Notes: generated by a model from the letters alone, not told the origin. A DNA stretch of 60,184 bases from Bacteroidales bacterium (GCA_021740625.1 JAIOZK010000026.1:1-60184), one strand, 5' to 3'; counted from the first letter of the stretch, positions 43,438 through 53,227 are shown. Translations and numbers: made by a program.

Positions 43438-45696
43438 TTAATGATTTCCATGTCCTTTATGTTCCTCCGGCATGGGGATGCTGTAGCGCATCCCAAAATA
43501 GATTTTTCTCCCCAGGATGGGGCCCCAGATCAGCGAGGTATCAAAATATTTACCGAAGGGATCATCACTGCCAATGATGGGATCATCCTGTGTAAAATTA
43601 CCCAGGTTTTCTCCCCCCAGATACAACTCCCATCTGCCCAGATATTTTGTAATCTGTGCATTGAAAATGGTGTATTCCCGGCTGAGTGCCGGCCGCCTGT
43701 ATATTTCCGGATATTGCTCTGTATCGGGCAGACGGGCATCGCCATTCAACTGGGCTGTCAGGTCGAACTGCCATCCCAGGTTTTCCGTTGTATAGGTCAT
43801 GCTTACCAGACCTTTGTAGCGGTTGACCAGTGGTTTTCTTTGCAATTGATCATTCAGCGTTATCTGTACGTCATTATGACGATAAGCTGCAGTCATCTCC
43901 AATCTTGGAAAAAGCTCATAATTGGCTTCTGCCTGGAAACTGTTGGAAAAGGATTGTCCGTCCAGGTTGTAAACGTTCACCTCAAAGATATCCTGGTCCA
44001 TATCCACGATCAATTGATTGATGAAGCTTGTCCGGTAAAAATCCAGATTGACCATCAATTGTTTGCCTCTGATATCGCTAAATTTCGTCAGGCTGAGACC
44101 GAAATTCCAGGCTTCTTCCATTTCAGGCTTTTCCTGTACGATCAGCTTTTTTGAGGTAGCCAGAAGGTAGCTGTTCTCGGCAATGACATTTGGACTCCGG
44201 TACCCTTTCCCGGCGGATCCTCTGAAGATCCAGTTCTCATTTGGAGCATAGCGCAGGTGCAGGCGGGGTGTGATCAGTGTTCCATAAAGATTGTGAAAAT
44301 CGCTTCGCAAACCCGCCAGCACTGTCAGGCGCTCTTCAATTGAGTAGGTGTATTCCAGAAAGGCCCCCGTTACCCTTTCCGTTCTGGAAAAGGCACTGTC
44401 GTTCAACACTTCATCATATTCATCATACACATAGCTGAGCCCCACAGTATAATCATGATGTTCGTTGAACAGATACGTCTGATACATCAGGTTACCGTGG
44501 TAATTAATCTGTTTGCCCGAATAATCGTTCAAACCGAAATACGACTTCTGATCATGATAGATCAAGGAATTGATAATGCCAATACTGGTTTCTGGTCTTT
44601 CAAAAATAAAGCCTGTTTTGGTAAAAGCCTCGTAGCGCCTGGTTTCTATACGGATACCATAGGGATTGTTAGTGTCTCTCGTCATGCCTTCATCAAATCC
44701 GGTCTGTCCGCCGCCTCTGCTTTCATCCAGTGCTTTGATCCCGATCTGCCCATGCATTTTTCCCGGATTCTTAAATTTCCATCGGTTGAAAAAATGGTAT
44801 TGTTCAATTGTGGGTATATCCAGGAAAGTGTCGCCATTTTTATCGATTTCGGCTTTGCTGTTTACCACATTCCCCAGCAGCATGGTACTCCAGTTCTCAT
44901 TCAGGCGGAAAGCGGTATTGAAATTCCCTTCCACTCTGCCCAGGTTATTTACATAGGTATTCAGAAAAAGCTTCTCGCTGTTGTGCGGCTTTTTGTATTC
45001 CACATTGATCTGACCGGTAATGCTCTCGTAACCTGTTTTTACCGAAGCGGTTCCTTTGGAGATCTGTATGGATTCCATCCAGGTGCCGGGGACATATTCC
45101 AATCCGTAGGTACTGGAAAGCCCCCGCAGGTTAGGAATGTTTTCAATCTGCATCTGGCTGTATTTTCCGGCAAGTCCCAGCATTTGTATCTGTTTTGCCC
45201 CGGAAACGGCATCGCTGAAAGATACATCAACAGAGGCATTGGTCTCAAAACTTTCCGAGAGATTGCAGCAGGCCGCCTTCCTGAATTCATTTTGTGTTAA
45301 AGTTTGTGTCAAAACTGGATCAAGCCTTGATATAACACTTCCTTTGGCAATGCCTTTAATTTCGACTTCCTGAAGTGTTTTATTCAATGAAAGATTCACT
45401 ACAAGCATATGATCTTTATCCACATTGCTCACATCAATCGTATCTTTTCTGAATCCCACAAAACTGAAAACAAGTTTATTGGTTTTACTATCAATATTGT
45501 CGATACTGAATTTTCCGTCAATGCCGGAGACCGTACCCTGTTGGGTTCCCACCCAGTAAATGTTTACACCCGGCAAAGGAACTTTTTCATTTTTATTCTT
45601 TATCTCGAAAACAATGCCCTTGTATTCCTGGGAGCGTGCGTTCGAAACAAATACAATCATGAGAAAGATTGTGAATGCGAAAAATATTCTGTTCAT
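43438..45696 (-). CDS. TonB-dependent outer-membrane receptor of the metal island
   Basis: 752 residues: signal peptide (FFAFTIFLMIVFVSNARS), CarboxypepD_reg-like beta-sandwich (about 25-110, VPLPGVNIYWVGTQQGTVSG), plug domain (about 120-220, containing FRKAACCNLSESFETN and LGLAGKYSQMQIENIPNLRG), then a 22-strand barrel. The CC within the plug and the C-terminal EEHKGHGNH are possible soft-metal ligands. This subgroup regularly occurs next to HMA and Cus genes in Bacteroidota. Direction of transport (uptake of a metal complex, or sensing) is not settled. Downstream of HYC copy 2. Confidence 0.92.
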   Translation of the reverse strand: MNRIFFAFTIFLMIVFVSNARSQEYKGIVFEIKNKNEKVPLPGVNIYWVGTQQGTVSGIDGKFSIDNIDSKTNKLVFSFVGFRKDTIDVSNVDKDHMLVVNLSLNKTLQEVEIKGIAKGSVISRLDPVLTQTLTQNEFRKAACCNLSESFETNASVDVSFSDAVSGAKQIQMLGLAGKYSQMQIENIPNLRGLSSTYGLEYVPGTWMESIQISKGTASVKTGYESITGQINVEYKKPHNSEKLFLNTYVNNLGRVEGNFNTAFRLNENWSTMLLGNVVNSKAEIDKNGDTFLDIPTIEQYHFFNRWKFKNPGKMHGQIGIKALDESRGGGQTGFDEGMTRDTNNPYGIRIETRRYEAFTKTGFIFERPETSIGIINSLIYHDQKSYFGLNDYSGKQINYHGNLMYQTYLFNEHHDYTVGLSYVYDEYDEVLNDSAFSRTERVTGAFLEYTYSIEERLTVLAGLRSDFHNLYGTLITPRLHLRYAPNENWIFRGSAGKGYRSPNVIAENSYLLATSKKLIVQEKPEMEEAWNFGLSLTKFSDIRGKQLMVNLDFYRTSFINQLIVDMDQDIFEVNVYNLDGQSFSNSFQAEANYELFPRLEMTAAYRHNDVQITLNDQLQRKPLVNRYKGLVSMTYTTENLGWQFDLTAQLNGDARLPDTEQYPEIYRRPALSREYTIFNAQITKYLGRWELYLGGENLGNFTQDDPIIGSDDPFGKYFDTSLIWGPILGRKIYFGMRYSIPMPEEHKGHGNH

Positions 45697-45800
45697 GAAT
45701 TAATGATTTGTGGTTTGATCAATTTCTGGTAAATGTGTTTGTAACCGATGAATATCTTTCATCAGTTAAAAAGCAAAGCATTGGTAAAGCATAAAATTGA

Positions 45801-46169
45801 TCAAAGCAGAAAGGCCTGGCTGAATTCCTGGCAGATATTTTTTCCGGGAGGTGATTTGTCTTTTTCAAGGAATGCTTTCTTCTGCTGCATGACAATATGA
45901 TCCCCGGTAATTATTTCAGAATGCTTAAGGATGGCATTCGTAGATAATACTTTATCCAGTTCGTATGAGGAAGTTATAAATTCTTCTGTTAGCCGGTAAG
46001 TTTCCGATTCCTCGTAACAGCAGCCGCAGTCCATCTCACAGCAAGGATCGGCATTACCGAAAAGAGCAACGGAATATAATTCTCCATGGGAATAATGCTT
46101 ATGAATGGTTATCCCTATTGTGGAGAGCACCATTAAAAAAGCCAAACCGATGGAGAATGTTCTTTTCAT
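45801..46169 (-). CDS. HYC_CC_PP family exported Cys-rich protein (copy 2)
   Basis: 122 residues from ATG 46169; the ATG at 46190 would overlap the promoter box. Signal peptide FSIGLAFLMVLSTIGITIH, then KHYSHGELYSVALF, CCEMDCGCCYEESETY and KSPPGKN. Very close to copy 1 in the first 60 residues, diverged after. It leads a transcription unit with the TonB receptor and HMA gene. Each of the two HYC genes thus heads its own metal operon, which suggests a shared sensing or delivery role. Confidence 0.85.
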   Translation of the reverse strand: MKRTFSIGLAFLMVLSTIGITIHKHYSHGELYSVALFGNADPCCEMDCGCCYEESETYRLTEEFITSSYELDKVLSTNAILKHSEIITGDHIVMQQKKAFLEKDKSPPGKNICQEFSQAFLL

Positions 46170-46189
46170 GCACCTCTTATTAAGAAACA

Positions 46190-46197
46190 CAAATATA
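46190..46197 (-). promoter_or_regulatory. Candidate -7 box for HYC copy 2 operon
   Basis: TATATTTG on the minus strand, 20 bp upstream of the ATG at 46169. Confidence 0.55.
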
Positions 46198-46283
46198 TAA
46201 AGGGACAGTTATTTTATTTATTGTTTCACATATTTTAACAGGACATTAACACGGCTCAGGGTATTAACAATATGAGGTTAATG

Positions 46284-46802
46284 AACCACATAAGGCATTT
46301 AAGTTCATATAAGAGAATTAAAATAAATTATACAAATCATGAAAACAACAAAGAAAATTTTAAAAGACCTGGTATACCAGGTGAATGGAGCTGCTATAGA
46401 AGTTCACAAGGCATTGGGGCCTGGACTACTTGAAAGTGTATATCACAAATGCATGAAGCATGAGCTCAGGTTTAGAAGAATAAACTTTACATCAGAACAT
46501 ATCATCCCTGTGAAATACAAGGGGATTGAGATAAACTGTGACCTCCGATGCGATCTTTTGGTTGAAAGTATGCTTGCTGTCGAATTAAAAGCTGTTAAGG
46601 AAATACTGCCAATCCACGAGGCCCAATTACTGACATATATGAAATTACTGAAATCACCCGAAGGATTGATGATTAATTTCAATACCACAAATATCTTTCA
46701 CGAAGGACAGCGTACTTATGTAAGCGAATTGTATTACAACTTAATAGATCGGTAAAAAAATAAAAACATTAACTTATATACCCTTAAATGCCTTATATGG
46801 TT
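46284..46802. mobile_element. GxxExxY cassette bounded by 30-bp inverted repeats
   Basis: The left end (46284-46313, starting AACCACATAAGGCATTTAAG) and right end (46773-46802, whose complement starts AACCATATAAGGCATTTAAG) match at 26 of 30 positions in inverted orientation. The 519-bp unit holds just one gene, GxxExxY, on the strand opposite to the whole surrounding metal island. This looks like an inserted, non-autonomous element. No target-site duplication is obvious. Confidence 0.6.
46339..46755 (+). CDS. GxxExxY protein (PD-(D/E)XK-like)
   Basis: 138 residues. The signature GPGLLESVY gives G-x-x-E-x-x-Y. Later residues fit a PD-(D/E)XK nuclease-like core: Asp in CDLRCDLLVES, Glu-Leu-Lys in AVELKAV, then HEAQLLTYMKL and GLMINFN. 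The family is small, multi-copy in many Bacteroidota and Planctomycetes, and of unknown role. It is the only plus-strand gene between 32 and 53 kb. Flanking 30-bp inverted repeats suggest that it moved in as a unit. Confidence 0.9.
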   Translation: MKTTKKILKDLVYQVNGAAIEVHKALGPGLLESVYHKCMKHELRFRRINFTSEHIIPVKYKGIEINCDLRCDLLVESMLAVELKAVKEILPIHEAQLLTYMKLLKSPEGLMINFNTTNIFHEGQRTYVSELYYNLIDR

Positions 46803-46812
46803 AAAATCTATC

Positions 46813-48009
46813 TCATCTGTTGATTTCAAGCAACTTGTATTTAAACAATTCCGCCAACAGCAAATAATACTCCTTCTCTGTTTCAAGAAGTTCATCCCGG
46901 ATATCATACAGATAAACATATTCGGAGTAAAAATCAATCCTGTCAATATTTCCTTCGATTAAGGCTTTGTTCAACTTGTCTTCAAAACGCATTTCCTTTA
47001 ATGTTTTATCAAGGCTATTCAGGCGTTCCCGGGCAGACAGGAAGGATTCATAAGTTTCTTTGATCTTATAATAATGCGTGTTTTCGTGCTCTGCTATTTC
47101 AGCATGCAAATAATCCGTTTTCAGTTTGCTGTACTTAACCCTGTTCCTGTTTTCCCATAGGGGAATACTGATCCCGAAATGCAGTCCGTCGAACTTATTT
47201 AGAAACTCCTCTTCGGATTTATAACCCACTTCAAATTCAGGATAGGATTTTGCTTTCGCCAGGCCTACTTCAAGATCGGATTCCTGTATGCGCGCTACAA
47301 TGATTTTATTCACCGGATCAAGCCTTTCCATTTTTTCAAATAGACTGTCGATTTGCGGGACCGGTTCGAATTGTGGATATACGGAGTCTTCAAAAAGAAC
47401 CTTCTCCCCACCATTTAATTCCTGTAAGTGATTCAATTTTACCCTTATTTTTGAGCGTATCCTCCGCAGTTCATTCCCGATCAGTTTTTCGTGCAGGCGG
47501 GCCTTATCAACTTCCAGTATATTGCCATAGCCCTGCTCCAGTCTTTTTTCCTGATTTTTTAAAAAGATGCCGGCTGCCGACAGGCGCTCAACATATTCAC
47601 CCTCCAGCCTGTTCAGATAGATCAATTCTAAACACAACAAGCTGGTTTTATGCAAAATCTCCCAGGTGAATTTTTGCTGCTGAAACATGAATTTTTCCTC
47701 TTGTTTATTCGCGATTTTGTTTTGTTTGGTATAAACCGACGGGAAATCGAACTCTTGTGAAATACCAATTTCCCTGAGATAGGTTCCGGGTTCATCCCCC
47801 CATAAATAATCCATCTCAAATGATGGATTGGAGGGCGTTAAGTTAGTTTTTGCCCCCATGATCCGGGACTGTGTAAACTGCTCATATTTCTGTATGCTCT
47901 TGTTGTTTTGCTGTACCTGCAAAAGGACTTCCTGTATTGGATCCTGGGCATGTGCAAATAACATGTTCAGGAATAAAAATCCGGTCGCTGATATGAGTTT
48001 AGTTTTCAT
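46813..48009 (-). CDS. TolC-family outer membrane duct of the second RND system
   Basis: About 398 residues from ATG 48009, which overlaps the pump gene's end by 11 bp; the ATG at 48126 belongs to another frame of the pump gene. Signal peptide TKLISATGFLFLNMLFAHAQ. OEP features: LLQVQQNNKSIQKYEQFT, GDEPGTYLREIGISQEFDFP and a long coiled second half (ERLNSLDKTLKEMRFEDKL, YLYDIRDELLETEKEYYL). Forms the outer-membrane channel for the pump and adaptor encoded at 47999-52600. Confidence 0.9.
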   Translation of the reverse strand: MKTKLISATGFLFLNMLFAHAQDPIQEVLLQVQQNNKSIQKYEQFTQSRIMGAKTNLTPSNPSFEMDYLWGDEPGTYLREIGISQEFDFPSVYTKQNKIANKQEEKFMFQQQKFTWEILHKTSLLCLELIYLNRLEGEYVERLSAAGIFLKNQEKRLEQGYGNILEVDKARLHEKLIGNELRRIRSKIRVKLNHLQELNGGEKVLFEDSVYPQFEPVPQIDSLFEKMERLDPVNKIIVARIQESDLEVGLAKAKSYPEFEVGYKSEEEFLNKFDGLHFGISIPLWENRNRVKYSKLKTDYLHAEIAEHENTHYYKIKETYESFLSARERLNSLDKTLKEMRFEDKLNKALIEGNIDRIDFYSEYVYLYDIRDELLETEKEYYLLLAELFKYKLLEINR

Positions 48010-51000
48010 TGCTTTGCTCCTTTCTGATTCTACTGTAAAAAACAATGGGTATGATGAATAAATTAAATACGGTGGCAGTGAGCAGGCCTCCCAGGATGAC
48101 GATTGCCATGGGACTTTGTATTTCATTGCCCGGCAGGTCTCCGTTCACTGCCAGCGGGATCAGGGCGAGTGCTGCAGAGAGGGCCGTCATCAAAATAGGA
48201 TTGATCCTGTCGAGCGAACCTTTTATAATGACCTCTTTTGCAGTTTTTGTCTCATCATGGATGCTCAAATATCTTGATACCAGAAGGATCCCATTCCTTG
48301 TGGCAATCCCAAAAAGTGTGATAAAGCCGATGATGGATGGGATACTGATCACACCCGAGGTGATCCAGATGGCAAAGACACCTCCGATCAGCGCCAGGGG
48401 AAGATTGAGCAATATGATGGCTGCTACCTTTGTATTTTTGAATTCCTGGTAAAGGATCAGAAAGATGAGGATGATGGCGCCAATGGAAGTCAGAAGCAAT
48501 GTCCTGGAAGCGCTGCTCTCACTTTCGAATTGTCCGCCATATTCCATGTAAAAACCTTCTGGCAGTTCAACATTTTCATCGACTGCTGATCGGATGTCAT
48601 TCACAACACTTCTCAGGTCGCGGCCCGAAACATTGGCTGAGATCACGATCTTTCGCTGCACATCTTCACGACTGATGCTGTAAGGACCTGATGCAGATTC
48701 TATCTCAGCTACCTGTTGCAAGGGGATCTTCTGGCCATTGCCGGCATCGATCATGATTTGTCTCAGTGACTCTATATCATCCCTGTAGCTTTCTTGAAAC
48801 CTTACGATCAGATCGAACTTTTTTTCTTCCTCAAAAACATCCGATACTTTGAGGCCACCCAGGCCTGCACTGACAAGGGTATTGAATTCATGAACCGGAA
48901 TGCCAAAACGGGCAAGAAGCTCCCTTTTAGGCCTGATCTGAATTTGGGGTGTTTCCACCTGCTGTTCGACGAAAAGGTCTACAACTCCGGGCGTACTTTC
49001 AATATGACCTTCGATATTTTTTGCAAGGGTGTACATTTTTCGAAGATCATTGCCAAACAATTTAATGGCTATGTTCGATCTGGTGCCGGAAAGCATATGG
49101 TCGATGCGGTGTGTGATGGGCTGCCCCACTTCAATGATCACGCCCGGGATTTTGTTCAGCCGGTTTCGTACATCTTCCAGGAAGTCCTCTCTTGAACGGT
49201 CTTTCAATTCAAAAGGAACTTCGATCTCGGAAACATTGGCGCCAAAAGAATGTTCCGCCAGTTCTGCCCTTCCTGTTTTTCTGGAGGTGGTGATCACTTC
49301 AGGAATTTCCAGCAAGATCTCCTCGGCCTCCTTCCCGATCCTGTCAGATTCATCAATGGCCACACCGGGATAAGTTGCCACATTGATTGCCAGGGAACCT
49401 TCATTAAAAGGAGGCAGGAATGTCCTGCCAAAAGAGACCAGTAAGATGATCGCAAATACAAACAAAGCGATTGTTCCGGATAAAATACTTTTTCGATACC
49501 TCAATGCACCCTGCAGGGCTTTTTCGTAATTGTCCTTGATTGTTCTGACAAAACGGTTGTCCTGTTTTTGATTCAGCAGCGTGCTTTCATTGGTCAGCAG
49601 GTAGCTGCAGAGCACAGGTGTTAGTGTTACCGCCACGATAAGAGATGCAAAGAGAGAAACAATGAAAGCTATACCAAGTGGCTTGAGCATGCGACCTTCC
49701 ATTCCGCCCAGGAAGAACAAAGGAATAAATGCCACCAGGATGATGAATGTGGCATTCAGAATGGAAGCCCGGATCTCGACAGAAGCATCGTAAATAACAG
49801 GCAGCCATTTACGTCGCCCTGCAGTTGGTTTCCTGACATTCTCTTTTAATCTTTTGTAGACGTTTTCCACATCAATGATGGCATCATCCACGATGGCCCC
49901 GATGGCAATGGCCATACCCCCCAGGCTCATGGTATTGATCGTGAGTCCCATTAATTTCAGGCTGATTACGGAAACCAGCAGGGAAAGGGGAATTGCCAGG
50001 ACGGAAATAAATGTTGTTCGAACATTCATCAGGAAGATGAACAGAATGATGACCACCAGTACGGCCCCTTCTATCAGTGCTTTCTGGACATTTTCCACAG
50101 CTACATTGATGAAATCGGCCTGCTCAAATATATTCTGATGAATGTGTACCCTGGCAGGAAGTTTATTTTCCAATTCCACAATAACCTGGTTGATTCTTTC
50201 AGTTAACTTGAGGGTATTGACATCGGGTTGTTTGTTAACCGTGATCACCACAGCCGATCGGCCTTCGTATGAACCTTTTCCGATGATGGGGGAAGATGCT
50301 TCTTCAATTTTTGCTATATCCCTGATCAGCACCGGGTGGCCGTTATGCACTTTTACCACATTATTACCGATTGCCCTTTTATCCGAAGTGCGTGCAATGC
50401 CGCGAACCAGGTACCGGTTTGTATGTTCCTCGATAAAGCTGCCGGATGAATTGTTGTTGATATTTTCGCTGGCACTTAGCAGTTCCTGCAAAGAAACATC
50501 ATAATATTTCATCTTTTGCGGATTTGCCAGGATCTGATACTGTTTGGGTTCACCCCCGATGATGGTCACCTGGGCAATTCCGGGAACAGAAAGCAGGCTC
50601 GTCCTGATATCCCAGTCGGCCAGGGTGCGCAACTCCATTTCACCCAGCGAATCCGAAGTAATGCTGAAAATGAGAATTTCACCCAGAAGGGAGGTCTGGG
50701 GGGCCAGTACAGGTTTGTCCACATTGTCGGGTAAGGATTCATTCACAGTAGCCAGCCTTTCGGTGATGGTCTGGCGGGCCTCATAAATATCGGTGCCCCA
50801 CTCAAATTCGGCCCATACGATAGAGAAGCCCATGGAAGAGGATGAGCGCACCCTTCTCATATTATTTGCCCCATTGATGGCTGTCTCAACCGGAAAGCTC
50901 ACCAGTCTTTCCACTTCCTCCGTGGCCATGCCGTGCGCTTCCGTCATGATCACAACTGTGGGCGCATTCAGGTCGGGAAAAATGTCAATATCCAGCTCCC

Positions 51001-51094
51001 GGAGGATATATATGCCTGAACCAAGCACCAGGAGGGTGGCAGCCAAAATGATGAGCCGGTTATACAATGAAAATTTAACGAGTTTATTGATCAT
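47999..51094 (-). CDS. CzcA/CusA-family heavy-metal RND efflux pump (second system)
   Basis: 1031 residues, normal length. Twelve membrane helices and two periplasmic porter repeats. TM4 carries AIAIGAIVDDAIIDVEN with the acidic proton-relay residues. FGTFLPPFNEGS-like (FLPPFNEGSLAINVATYPG) and KIPLQQVAEIE are porter landmarks. The metal is not clear from the sequence; it differs from the CusA-like pump in lacking the LLMP Met, so a different ion is possible. Fifteen bp downstream of the adaptor gene and overlapping the duct gene. Confidence 0.93.
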   Translation of the reverse strand: MINKLVKFSLYNRLIILAATLLVLGSGIYILRELDIDIFPDLNAPTVVIMTEAHGMATEEVERLVSFPVETAINGANNMRRVRSSSSMGFSIVWAEFEWGTDIYEARQTITERLATVNESLPDNVDKPVLAPQTSLLGEILIFSITSDSLGEMELRTLADWDIRTSLLSVPGIAQVTIIGGEPKQYQILANPQKMKYYDVSLQELLSASENINNNSSGSFIEEHTNRYLVRGIARTSDKRAIGNNVVKVHNGHPVLIRDIAKIEEASSPIIGKGSYEGRSAVVITVNKQPDVNTLKLTERINQVIVELENKLPARVHIHQNIFEQADFINVAVENVQKALIEGAVLVVIILFIFLMNVRTTFISVLAIPLSLLVSVISLKLMGLTINTMSLGGMAIAIGAIVDDAIIDVENVYKRLKENVRKPTAGRRKWLPVIYDASVEIRASILNATFIILVAFIPLFFLGGMEGRMLKPLGIAFIVSLFASLIVAVTLTPVLCSYLLTNESTLLNQKQDNRFVRTIKDNYEKALQGALRYRKSILSGTIALFVFAIILLVSFGRTFLPPFNEGSLAINVATYPGVAIDESDRIGKEAEEILLEIPEVITTSRKTGRAELAEHSFGANVSEIEVPFELKDRSREDFLEDVRNRLNKIPGVIIEVGQPITHRIDHMLSGTRSNIAIKLFGNDLRKMYTLAKNIEGHIESTPGVVDLFVEQQVETPQIQIRPKRELLARFGIPVHEFNTLVSAGLGGLKVSDVFEEEKKFDLIVRFQESYRDDIESLRQIMIDAGNGQKIPLQQVAEIESASGPYSISREDVQRKIVISANVSGRDLRSVVNDIRSAVDENVELPEGFYMEYGGQFESESSASRTLLLTSIGAIILIFLILYQEFKNTKVAAIILLNLPLALIGGVFAIWITSGVISIPSIIGFITLFGIATRNGILLVSRYLSIHDETKTAKEVIIKGSLDRINPILMTALSAALALIPLAVNGDLPGNEIQSPMAIVILGGLLTATVFNLFIIPIVFYSRIRKEQSNEN

Positions 51095-51109
51095 AATGCT
51101 ATCCTTTTG

Positions 51110-52600
51110 TTAATGTGCGTGACCATGTGATGGAAGCTCTCCTGCCATGGAGGCCAGCTTGATGCGATAGGCCCCTTTGCTGACCACCCAGTCACCGGGT
51201 TTCAAACCTGAAGTAACCTCGACCATGTTCCCGTCGCTGCCTGCAATATCTATGTCCTGCCGCCTGTAGCTTTCTCCGTTAAGCTGCACATACACATAGT
51301 GATTCCCTTCATTTTCCATGATTGCTGATTCAGGAATAAGCAGGGCATCTTCTCCATTTGTGAATTTTAAATAAATCTCGGCATATGTCCCGGGTATCAG
51401 TTCACCCGGGTTATTAATTTTGAAATAAACCGGTAGATAATAATTCTCAGTAATGTTTGCTTTTGATACAGCCATCAAATGTCCGCCCAGACTATCGGTG
51501 TGATACAATTTGTTTCCGGCAGATGTTTTGAAATTTGCCGATCGGAGAAAGGCCAGTTTGTCAATAGCATTTTGCGGCACGTCTGCCTTGAGTATCAGTT
51601 TTTGTGTTTTCAGGATGTTGACAAGTAAATCACCCTGTGAAACATAAGACCCGTTTTCCTTATGAATTGACGAAATCACTCCTTCGGCTGGAGAGGCAAT
51701 GATCTGCCCGTCGTCCTTGTAATTCATTCGAATGCTTTCGAATTCGGCCCTGGCTTTTTCAAATTGCGATTTCACCGCGTCAAATTCACGCTTTGAAATG
51801 ATCTGATCCTCAACAAGGCTTTTCGCCCTTTCATAGTCAGATTTTGCCTGTTCATGTTCGGATTTCACTTTCACATATTGCGTCCTGATATTCTTTCCGG
51901 CAAGTTTTCCCGATTGAATATGGAACAATACCTCTCCGTTTTTCACTTCCTGACCAGGCAGCAGGTTTTCCCTGTTGTATTCAAGAATACCGGAAGCATT
52001 TGCGATCACATTGTAATTTGCAGTTGGCAAAGCCCGAATTTCACCGGAAACCTTTAATAGATTGGCAAATGGCATTCTTCTGACTTCACTGATGCCGAAA
52101 TCCGTTTTCCAGGCCTGTTCTTTGAGAAAGCTGATATCTCTTGCTTCTGTCACTTTGTGTTCATGTGCATTCAAAGCCTGCTTTTTCTCATAGATGTGAA
52201 TGTCTTGAATGTTAAATTTTTCCTCTATGTCTGGATTGCCAACAATAAGCTTTATCTGAGCATGTCCGGCTTTTCGGGGAGCATAATTCGCCAGGTATAT
52301 CCCGGCCTGCTGTGGTAGTCCGATTACCTGCCTGTGATGTTCCGGCCCTGAAATTTCCAGAACAATTGCTTTGTTTGTTAAGGGTTTATAATCAGAAAGC
52401 CTCGTGAGGTGAATTATGAAATTGGAGGTGTCACCTGCTACCAGAGGATCAAACTCCATGAATAGCTCATAATTCTTTTCAAACAGGGTAAAAGAAATGG
52501 CTTCATGAGCATGTTCCTCATGTGCTTGCTTTTCATGTCTTTCGCAGGATTGCAGGGTAAAAACTGCAATCAATGCAAAAGAATAATAGATTCTTTTCAT
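51110..52600 (-). CDS. RND adaptor lipoprotein with His-rich ends (second system)
   Basis: About 496 residues from ATG 52600 (52681 is an upstream alternative without a signal start). Lipobox TLQSC, then EKQAHEEHAHEA. An N-terminal extra beta domain (about 30-130, FEKNYELFMEFDPLVAGD) precedes the adaptor core: RRMPFANLLKVSGEI, hairpin helices RTQYVKVKSEHEQAKSDYER, and barrel YLPVYFKINNPGELIPGTYA. It ends SHGHAH. Both His clusters suggest periplasmic metal capture. Anchored to the inner membrane and bridging pump and duct. Confidence 0.92.
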   Translation of the reverse strand: MKRIYYSFALIAVFTLQSCERHEKQAHEEHAHEAISFTLFEKNYELFMEFDPLVAGDTSNFIIHLTRLSDYKPLTNKAIVLEISGPEHHRQVIGLPQQAGIYLANYAPRKAGHAQIKLIVGNPDIEEKFNIQDIHIYEKKQALNAHEHKVTEARDISFLKEQAWKTDFGISEVRRMPFANLLKVSGEIRALPTANYNVIANASGILEYNRENLLPGQEVKNGEVLFHIQSGKLAGKNIRTQYVKVKSEHEQAKSDYERAKSLVEDQIISKREFDAVKSQFEKARAEFESIRMNYKDDGQIIASPAEGVISSIHKENGSYVSQGDLLVNILKTQKLILKADVPQNAIDKLAFLRSANFKTSAGNKLYHTDSLGGHLMAVSKANITENYYLPVYFKINNPGELIPGTYAEIYLKFTNGEDALLIPESAIMENEGNHYVYVQLNGESYRRQDIDIAGSDGNMVEVTSGLKPGDWVVSKGAYRIKLASMAGELPSHGHAH

Positions 52601-52682
52601 TGTGATTTTAATTTTTGGGTAAAAGAATTGAATGTCGAATGTGACTAAAATCGACGAATAAAAAATAAAATTGATGAGCACT

Positions 52683-53087
52683 TTATGATATCTGTGGAGG
52701 CGCCCGGGAGGATAATGTCAGGTGGTAATGTGTATTGAATAAATCTATTGAATCTTGATAGGCGGTTGAGATTTTCGCTGGCTTGATTTCCAGCCGTATT
52801 TTTTTTGAAGGAAGAAAGGAATCAGACTTGATTTTATGATCTTTGGCAATCTTAATCTGATCGTGCAAACTTTGTCCTTCATTGCAAAAAAAGCAATCAT
52901 CATACAGGTGGTTGCAGTCATAAGAAAAAAGGATTGTCGTTTCTGATTTCTGATCGGACTCGGATAAGATACACGCATGCTGTTCGTGTGATTCATGATG
53001 ATGATTGTGTGAAAAAACATCATGAAACAGGAATGTAAGATATACGATCAGGAACAAAGATGATAATATTTTTGCTTTTGTATTCAT
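52683..53087 (-). CDS. Small exported His-rich protein of the metal operon
   Basis: About 134 residues from ATG 53087 (53138 is upstream of the promoter box). A hydrophobic N-terminus (ILSSLFLIVYLTFLFHDVFS) is followed by HNHHHESHEQHACI, then CNHLYDDCFFCNEG with a CxxC, and the end SSRAPPQIS. Small His/Cys-rich proteins with a final S-R-A-P-P are often found next to RND metal pumps, but no function is established. First gene of the second efflux operon, 82 bp before the adaptor ATG. Confidence 0.8.
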   Translation of the reverse strand: MNTKAKILSSLFLIVYLTFLFHDVFSHNHHHESHEQHACILSESDQKSETTILFSYDCNHLYDDCFFCNEGQSLHDQIKIAKDHKIKSDSFLPSKKIRLEIKPAKISTAYQDSIDLFNTHYHLTLSSRAPPQIS

Positions 53088-53110
53088 TAATCCTATTTCT
53101 CCGATTGCCG

Positions 53111-53118
53111 CAAATTTA
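53111..53118 (-). promoter_or_regulatory. Candidate -7 box for the second RND operon
   Basis: TAAATTTG on the minus strand, 23 bp upstream of the ATG at 53087. It would drive the His-rich, adaptor, pump and duct genes. Confidence 0.5.
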
Positions 53119-53227
53119 GTAAAAATAAAGCGTAGCATAAAATATGCAATAAATTGAATATATAGATCATTGTACTACCGAGGTTATCTGTGACAATTGA
53201 TTGGATGCCTGATTCGCAATAAATTCT

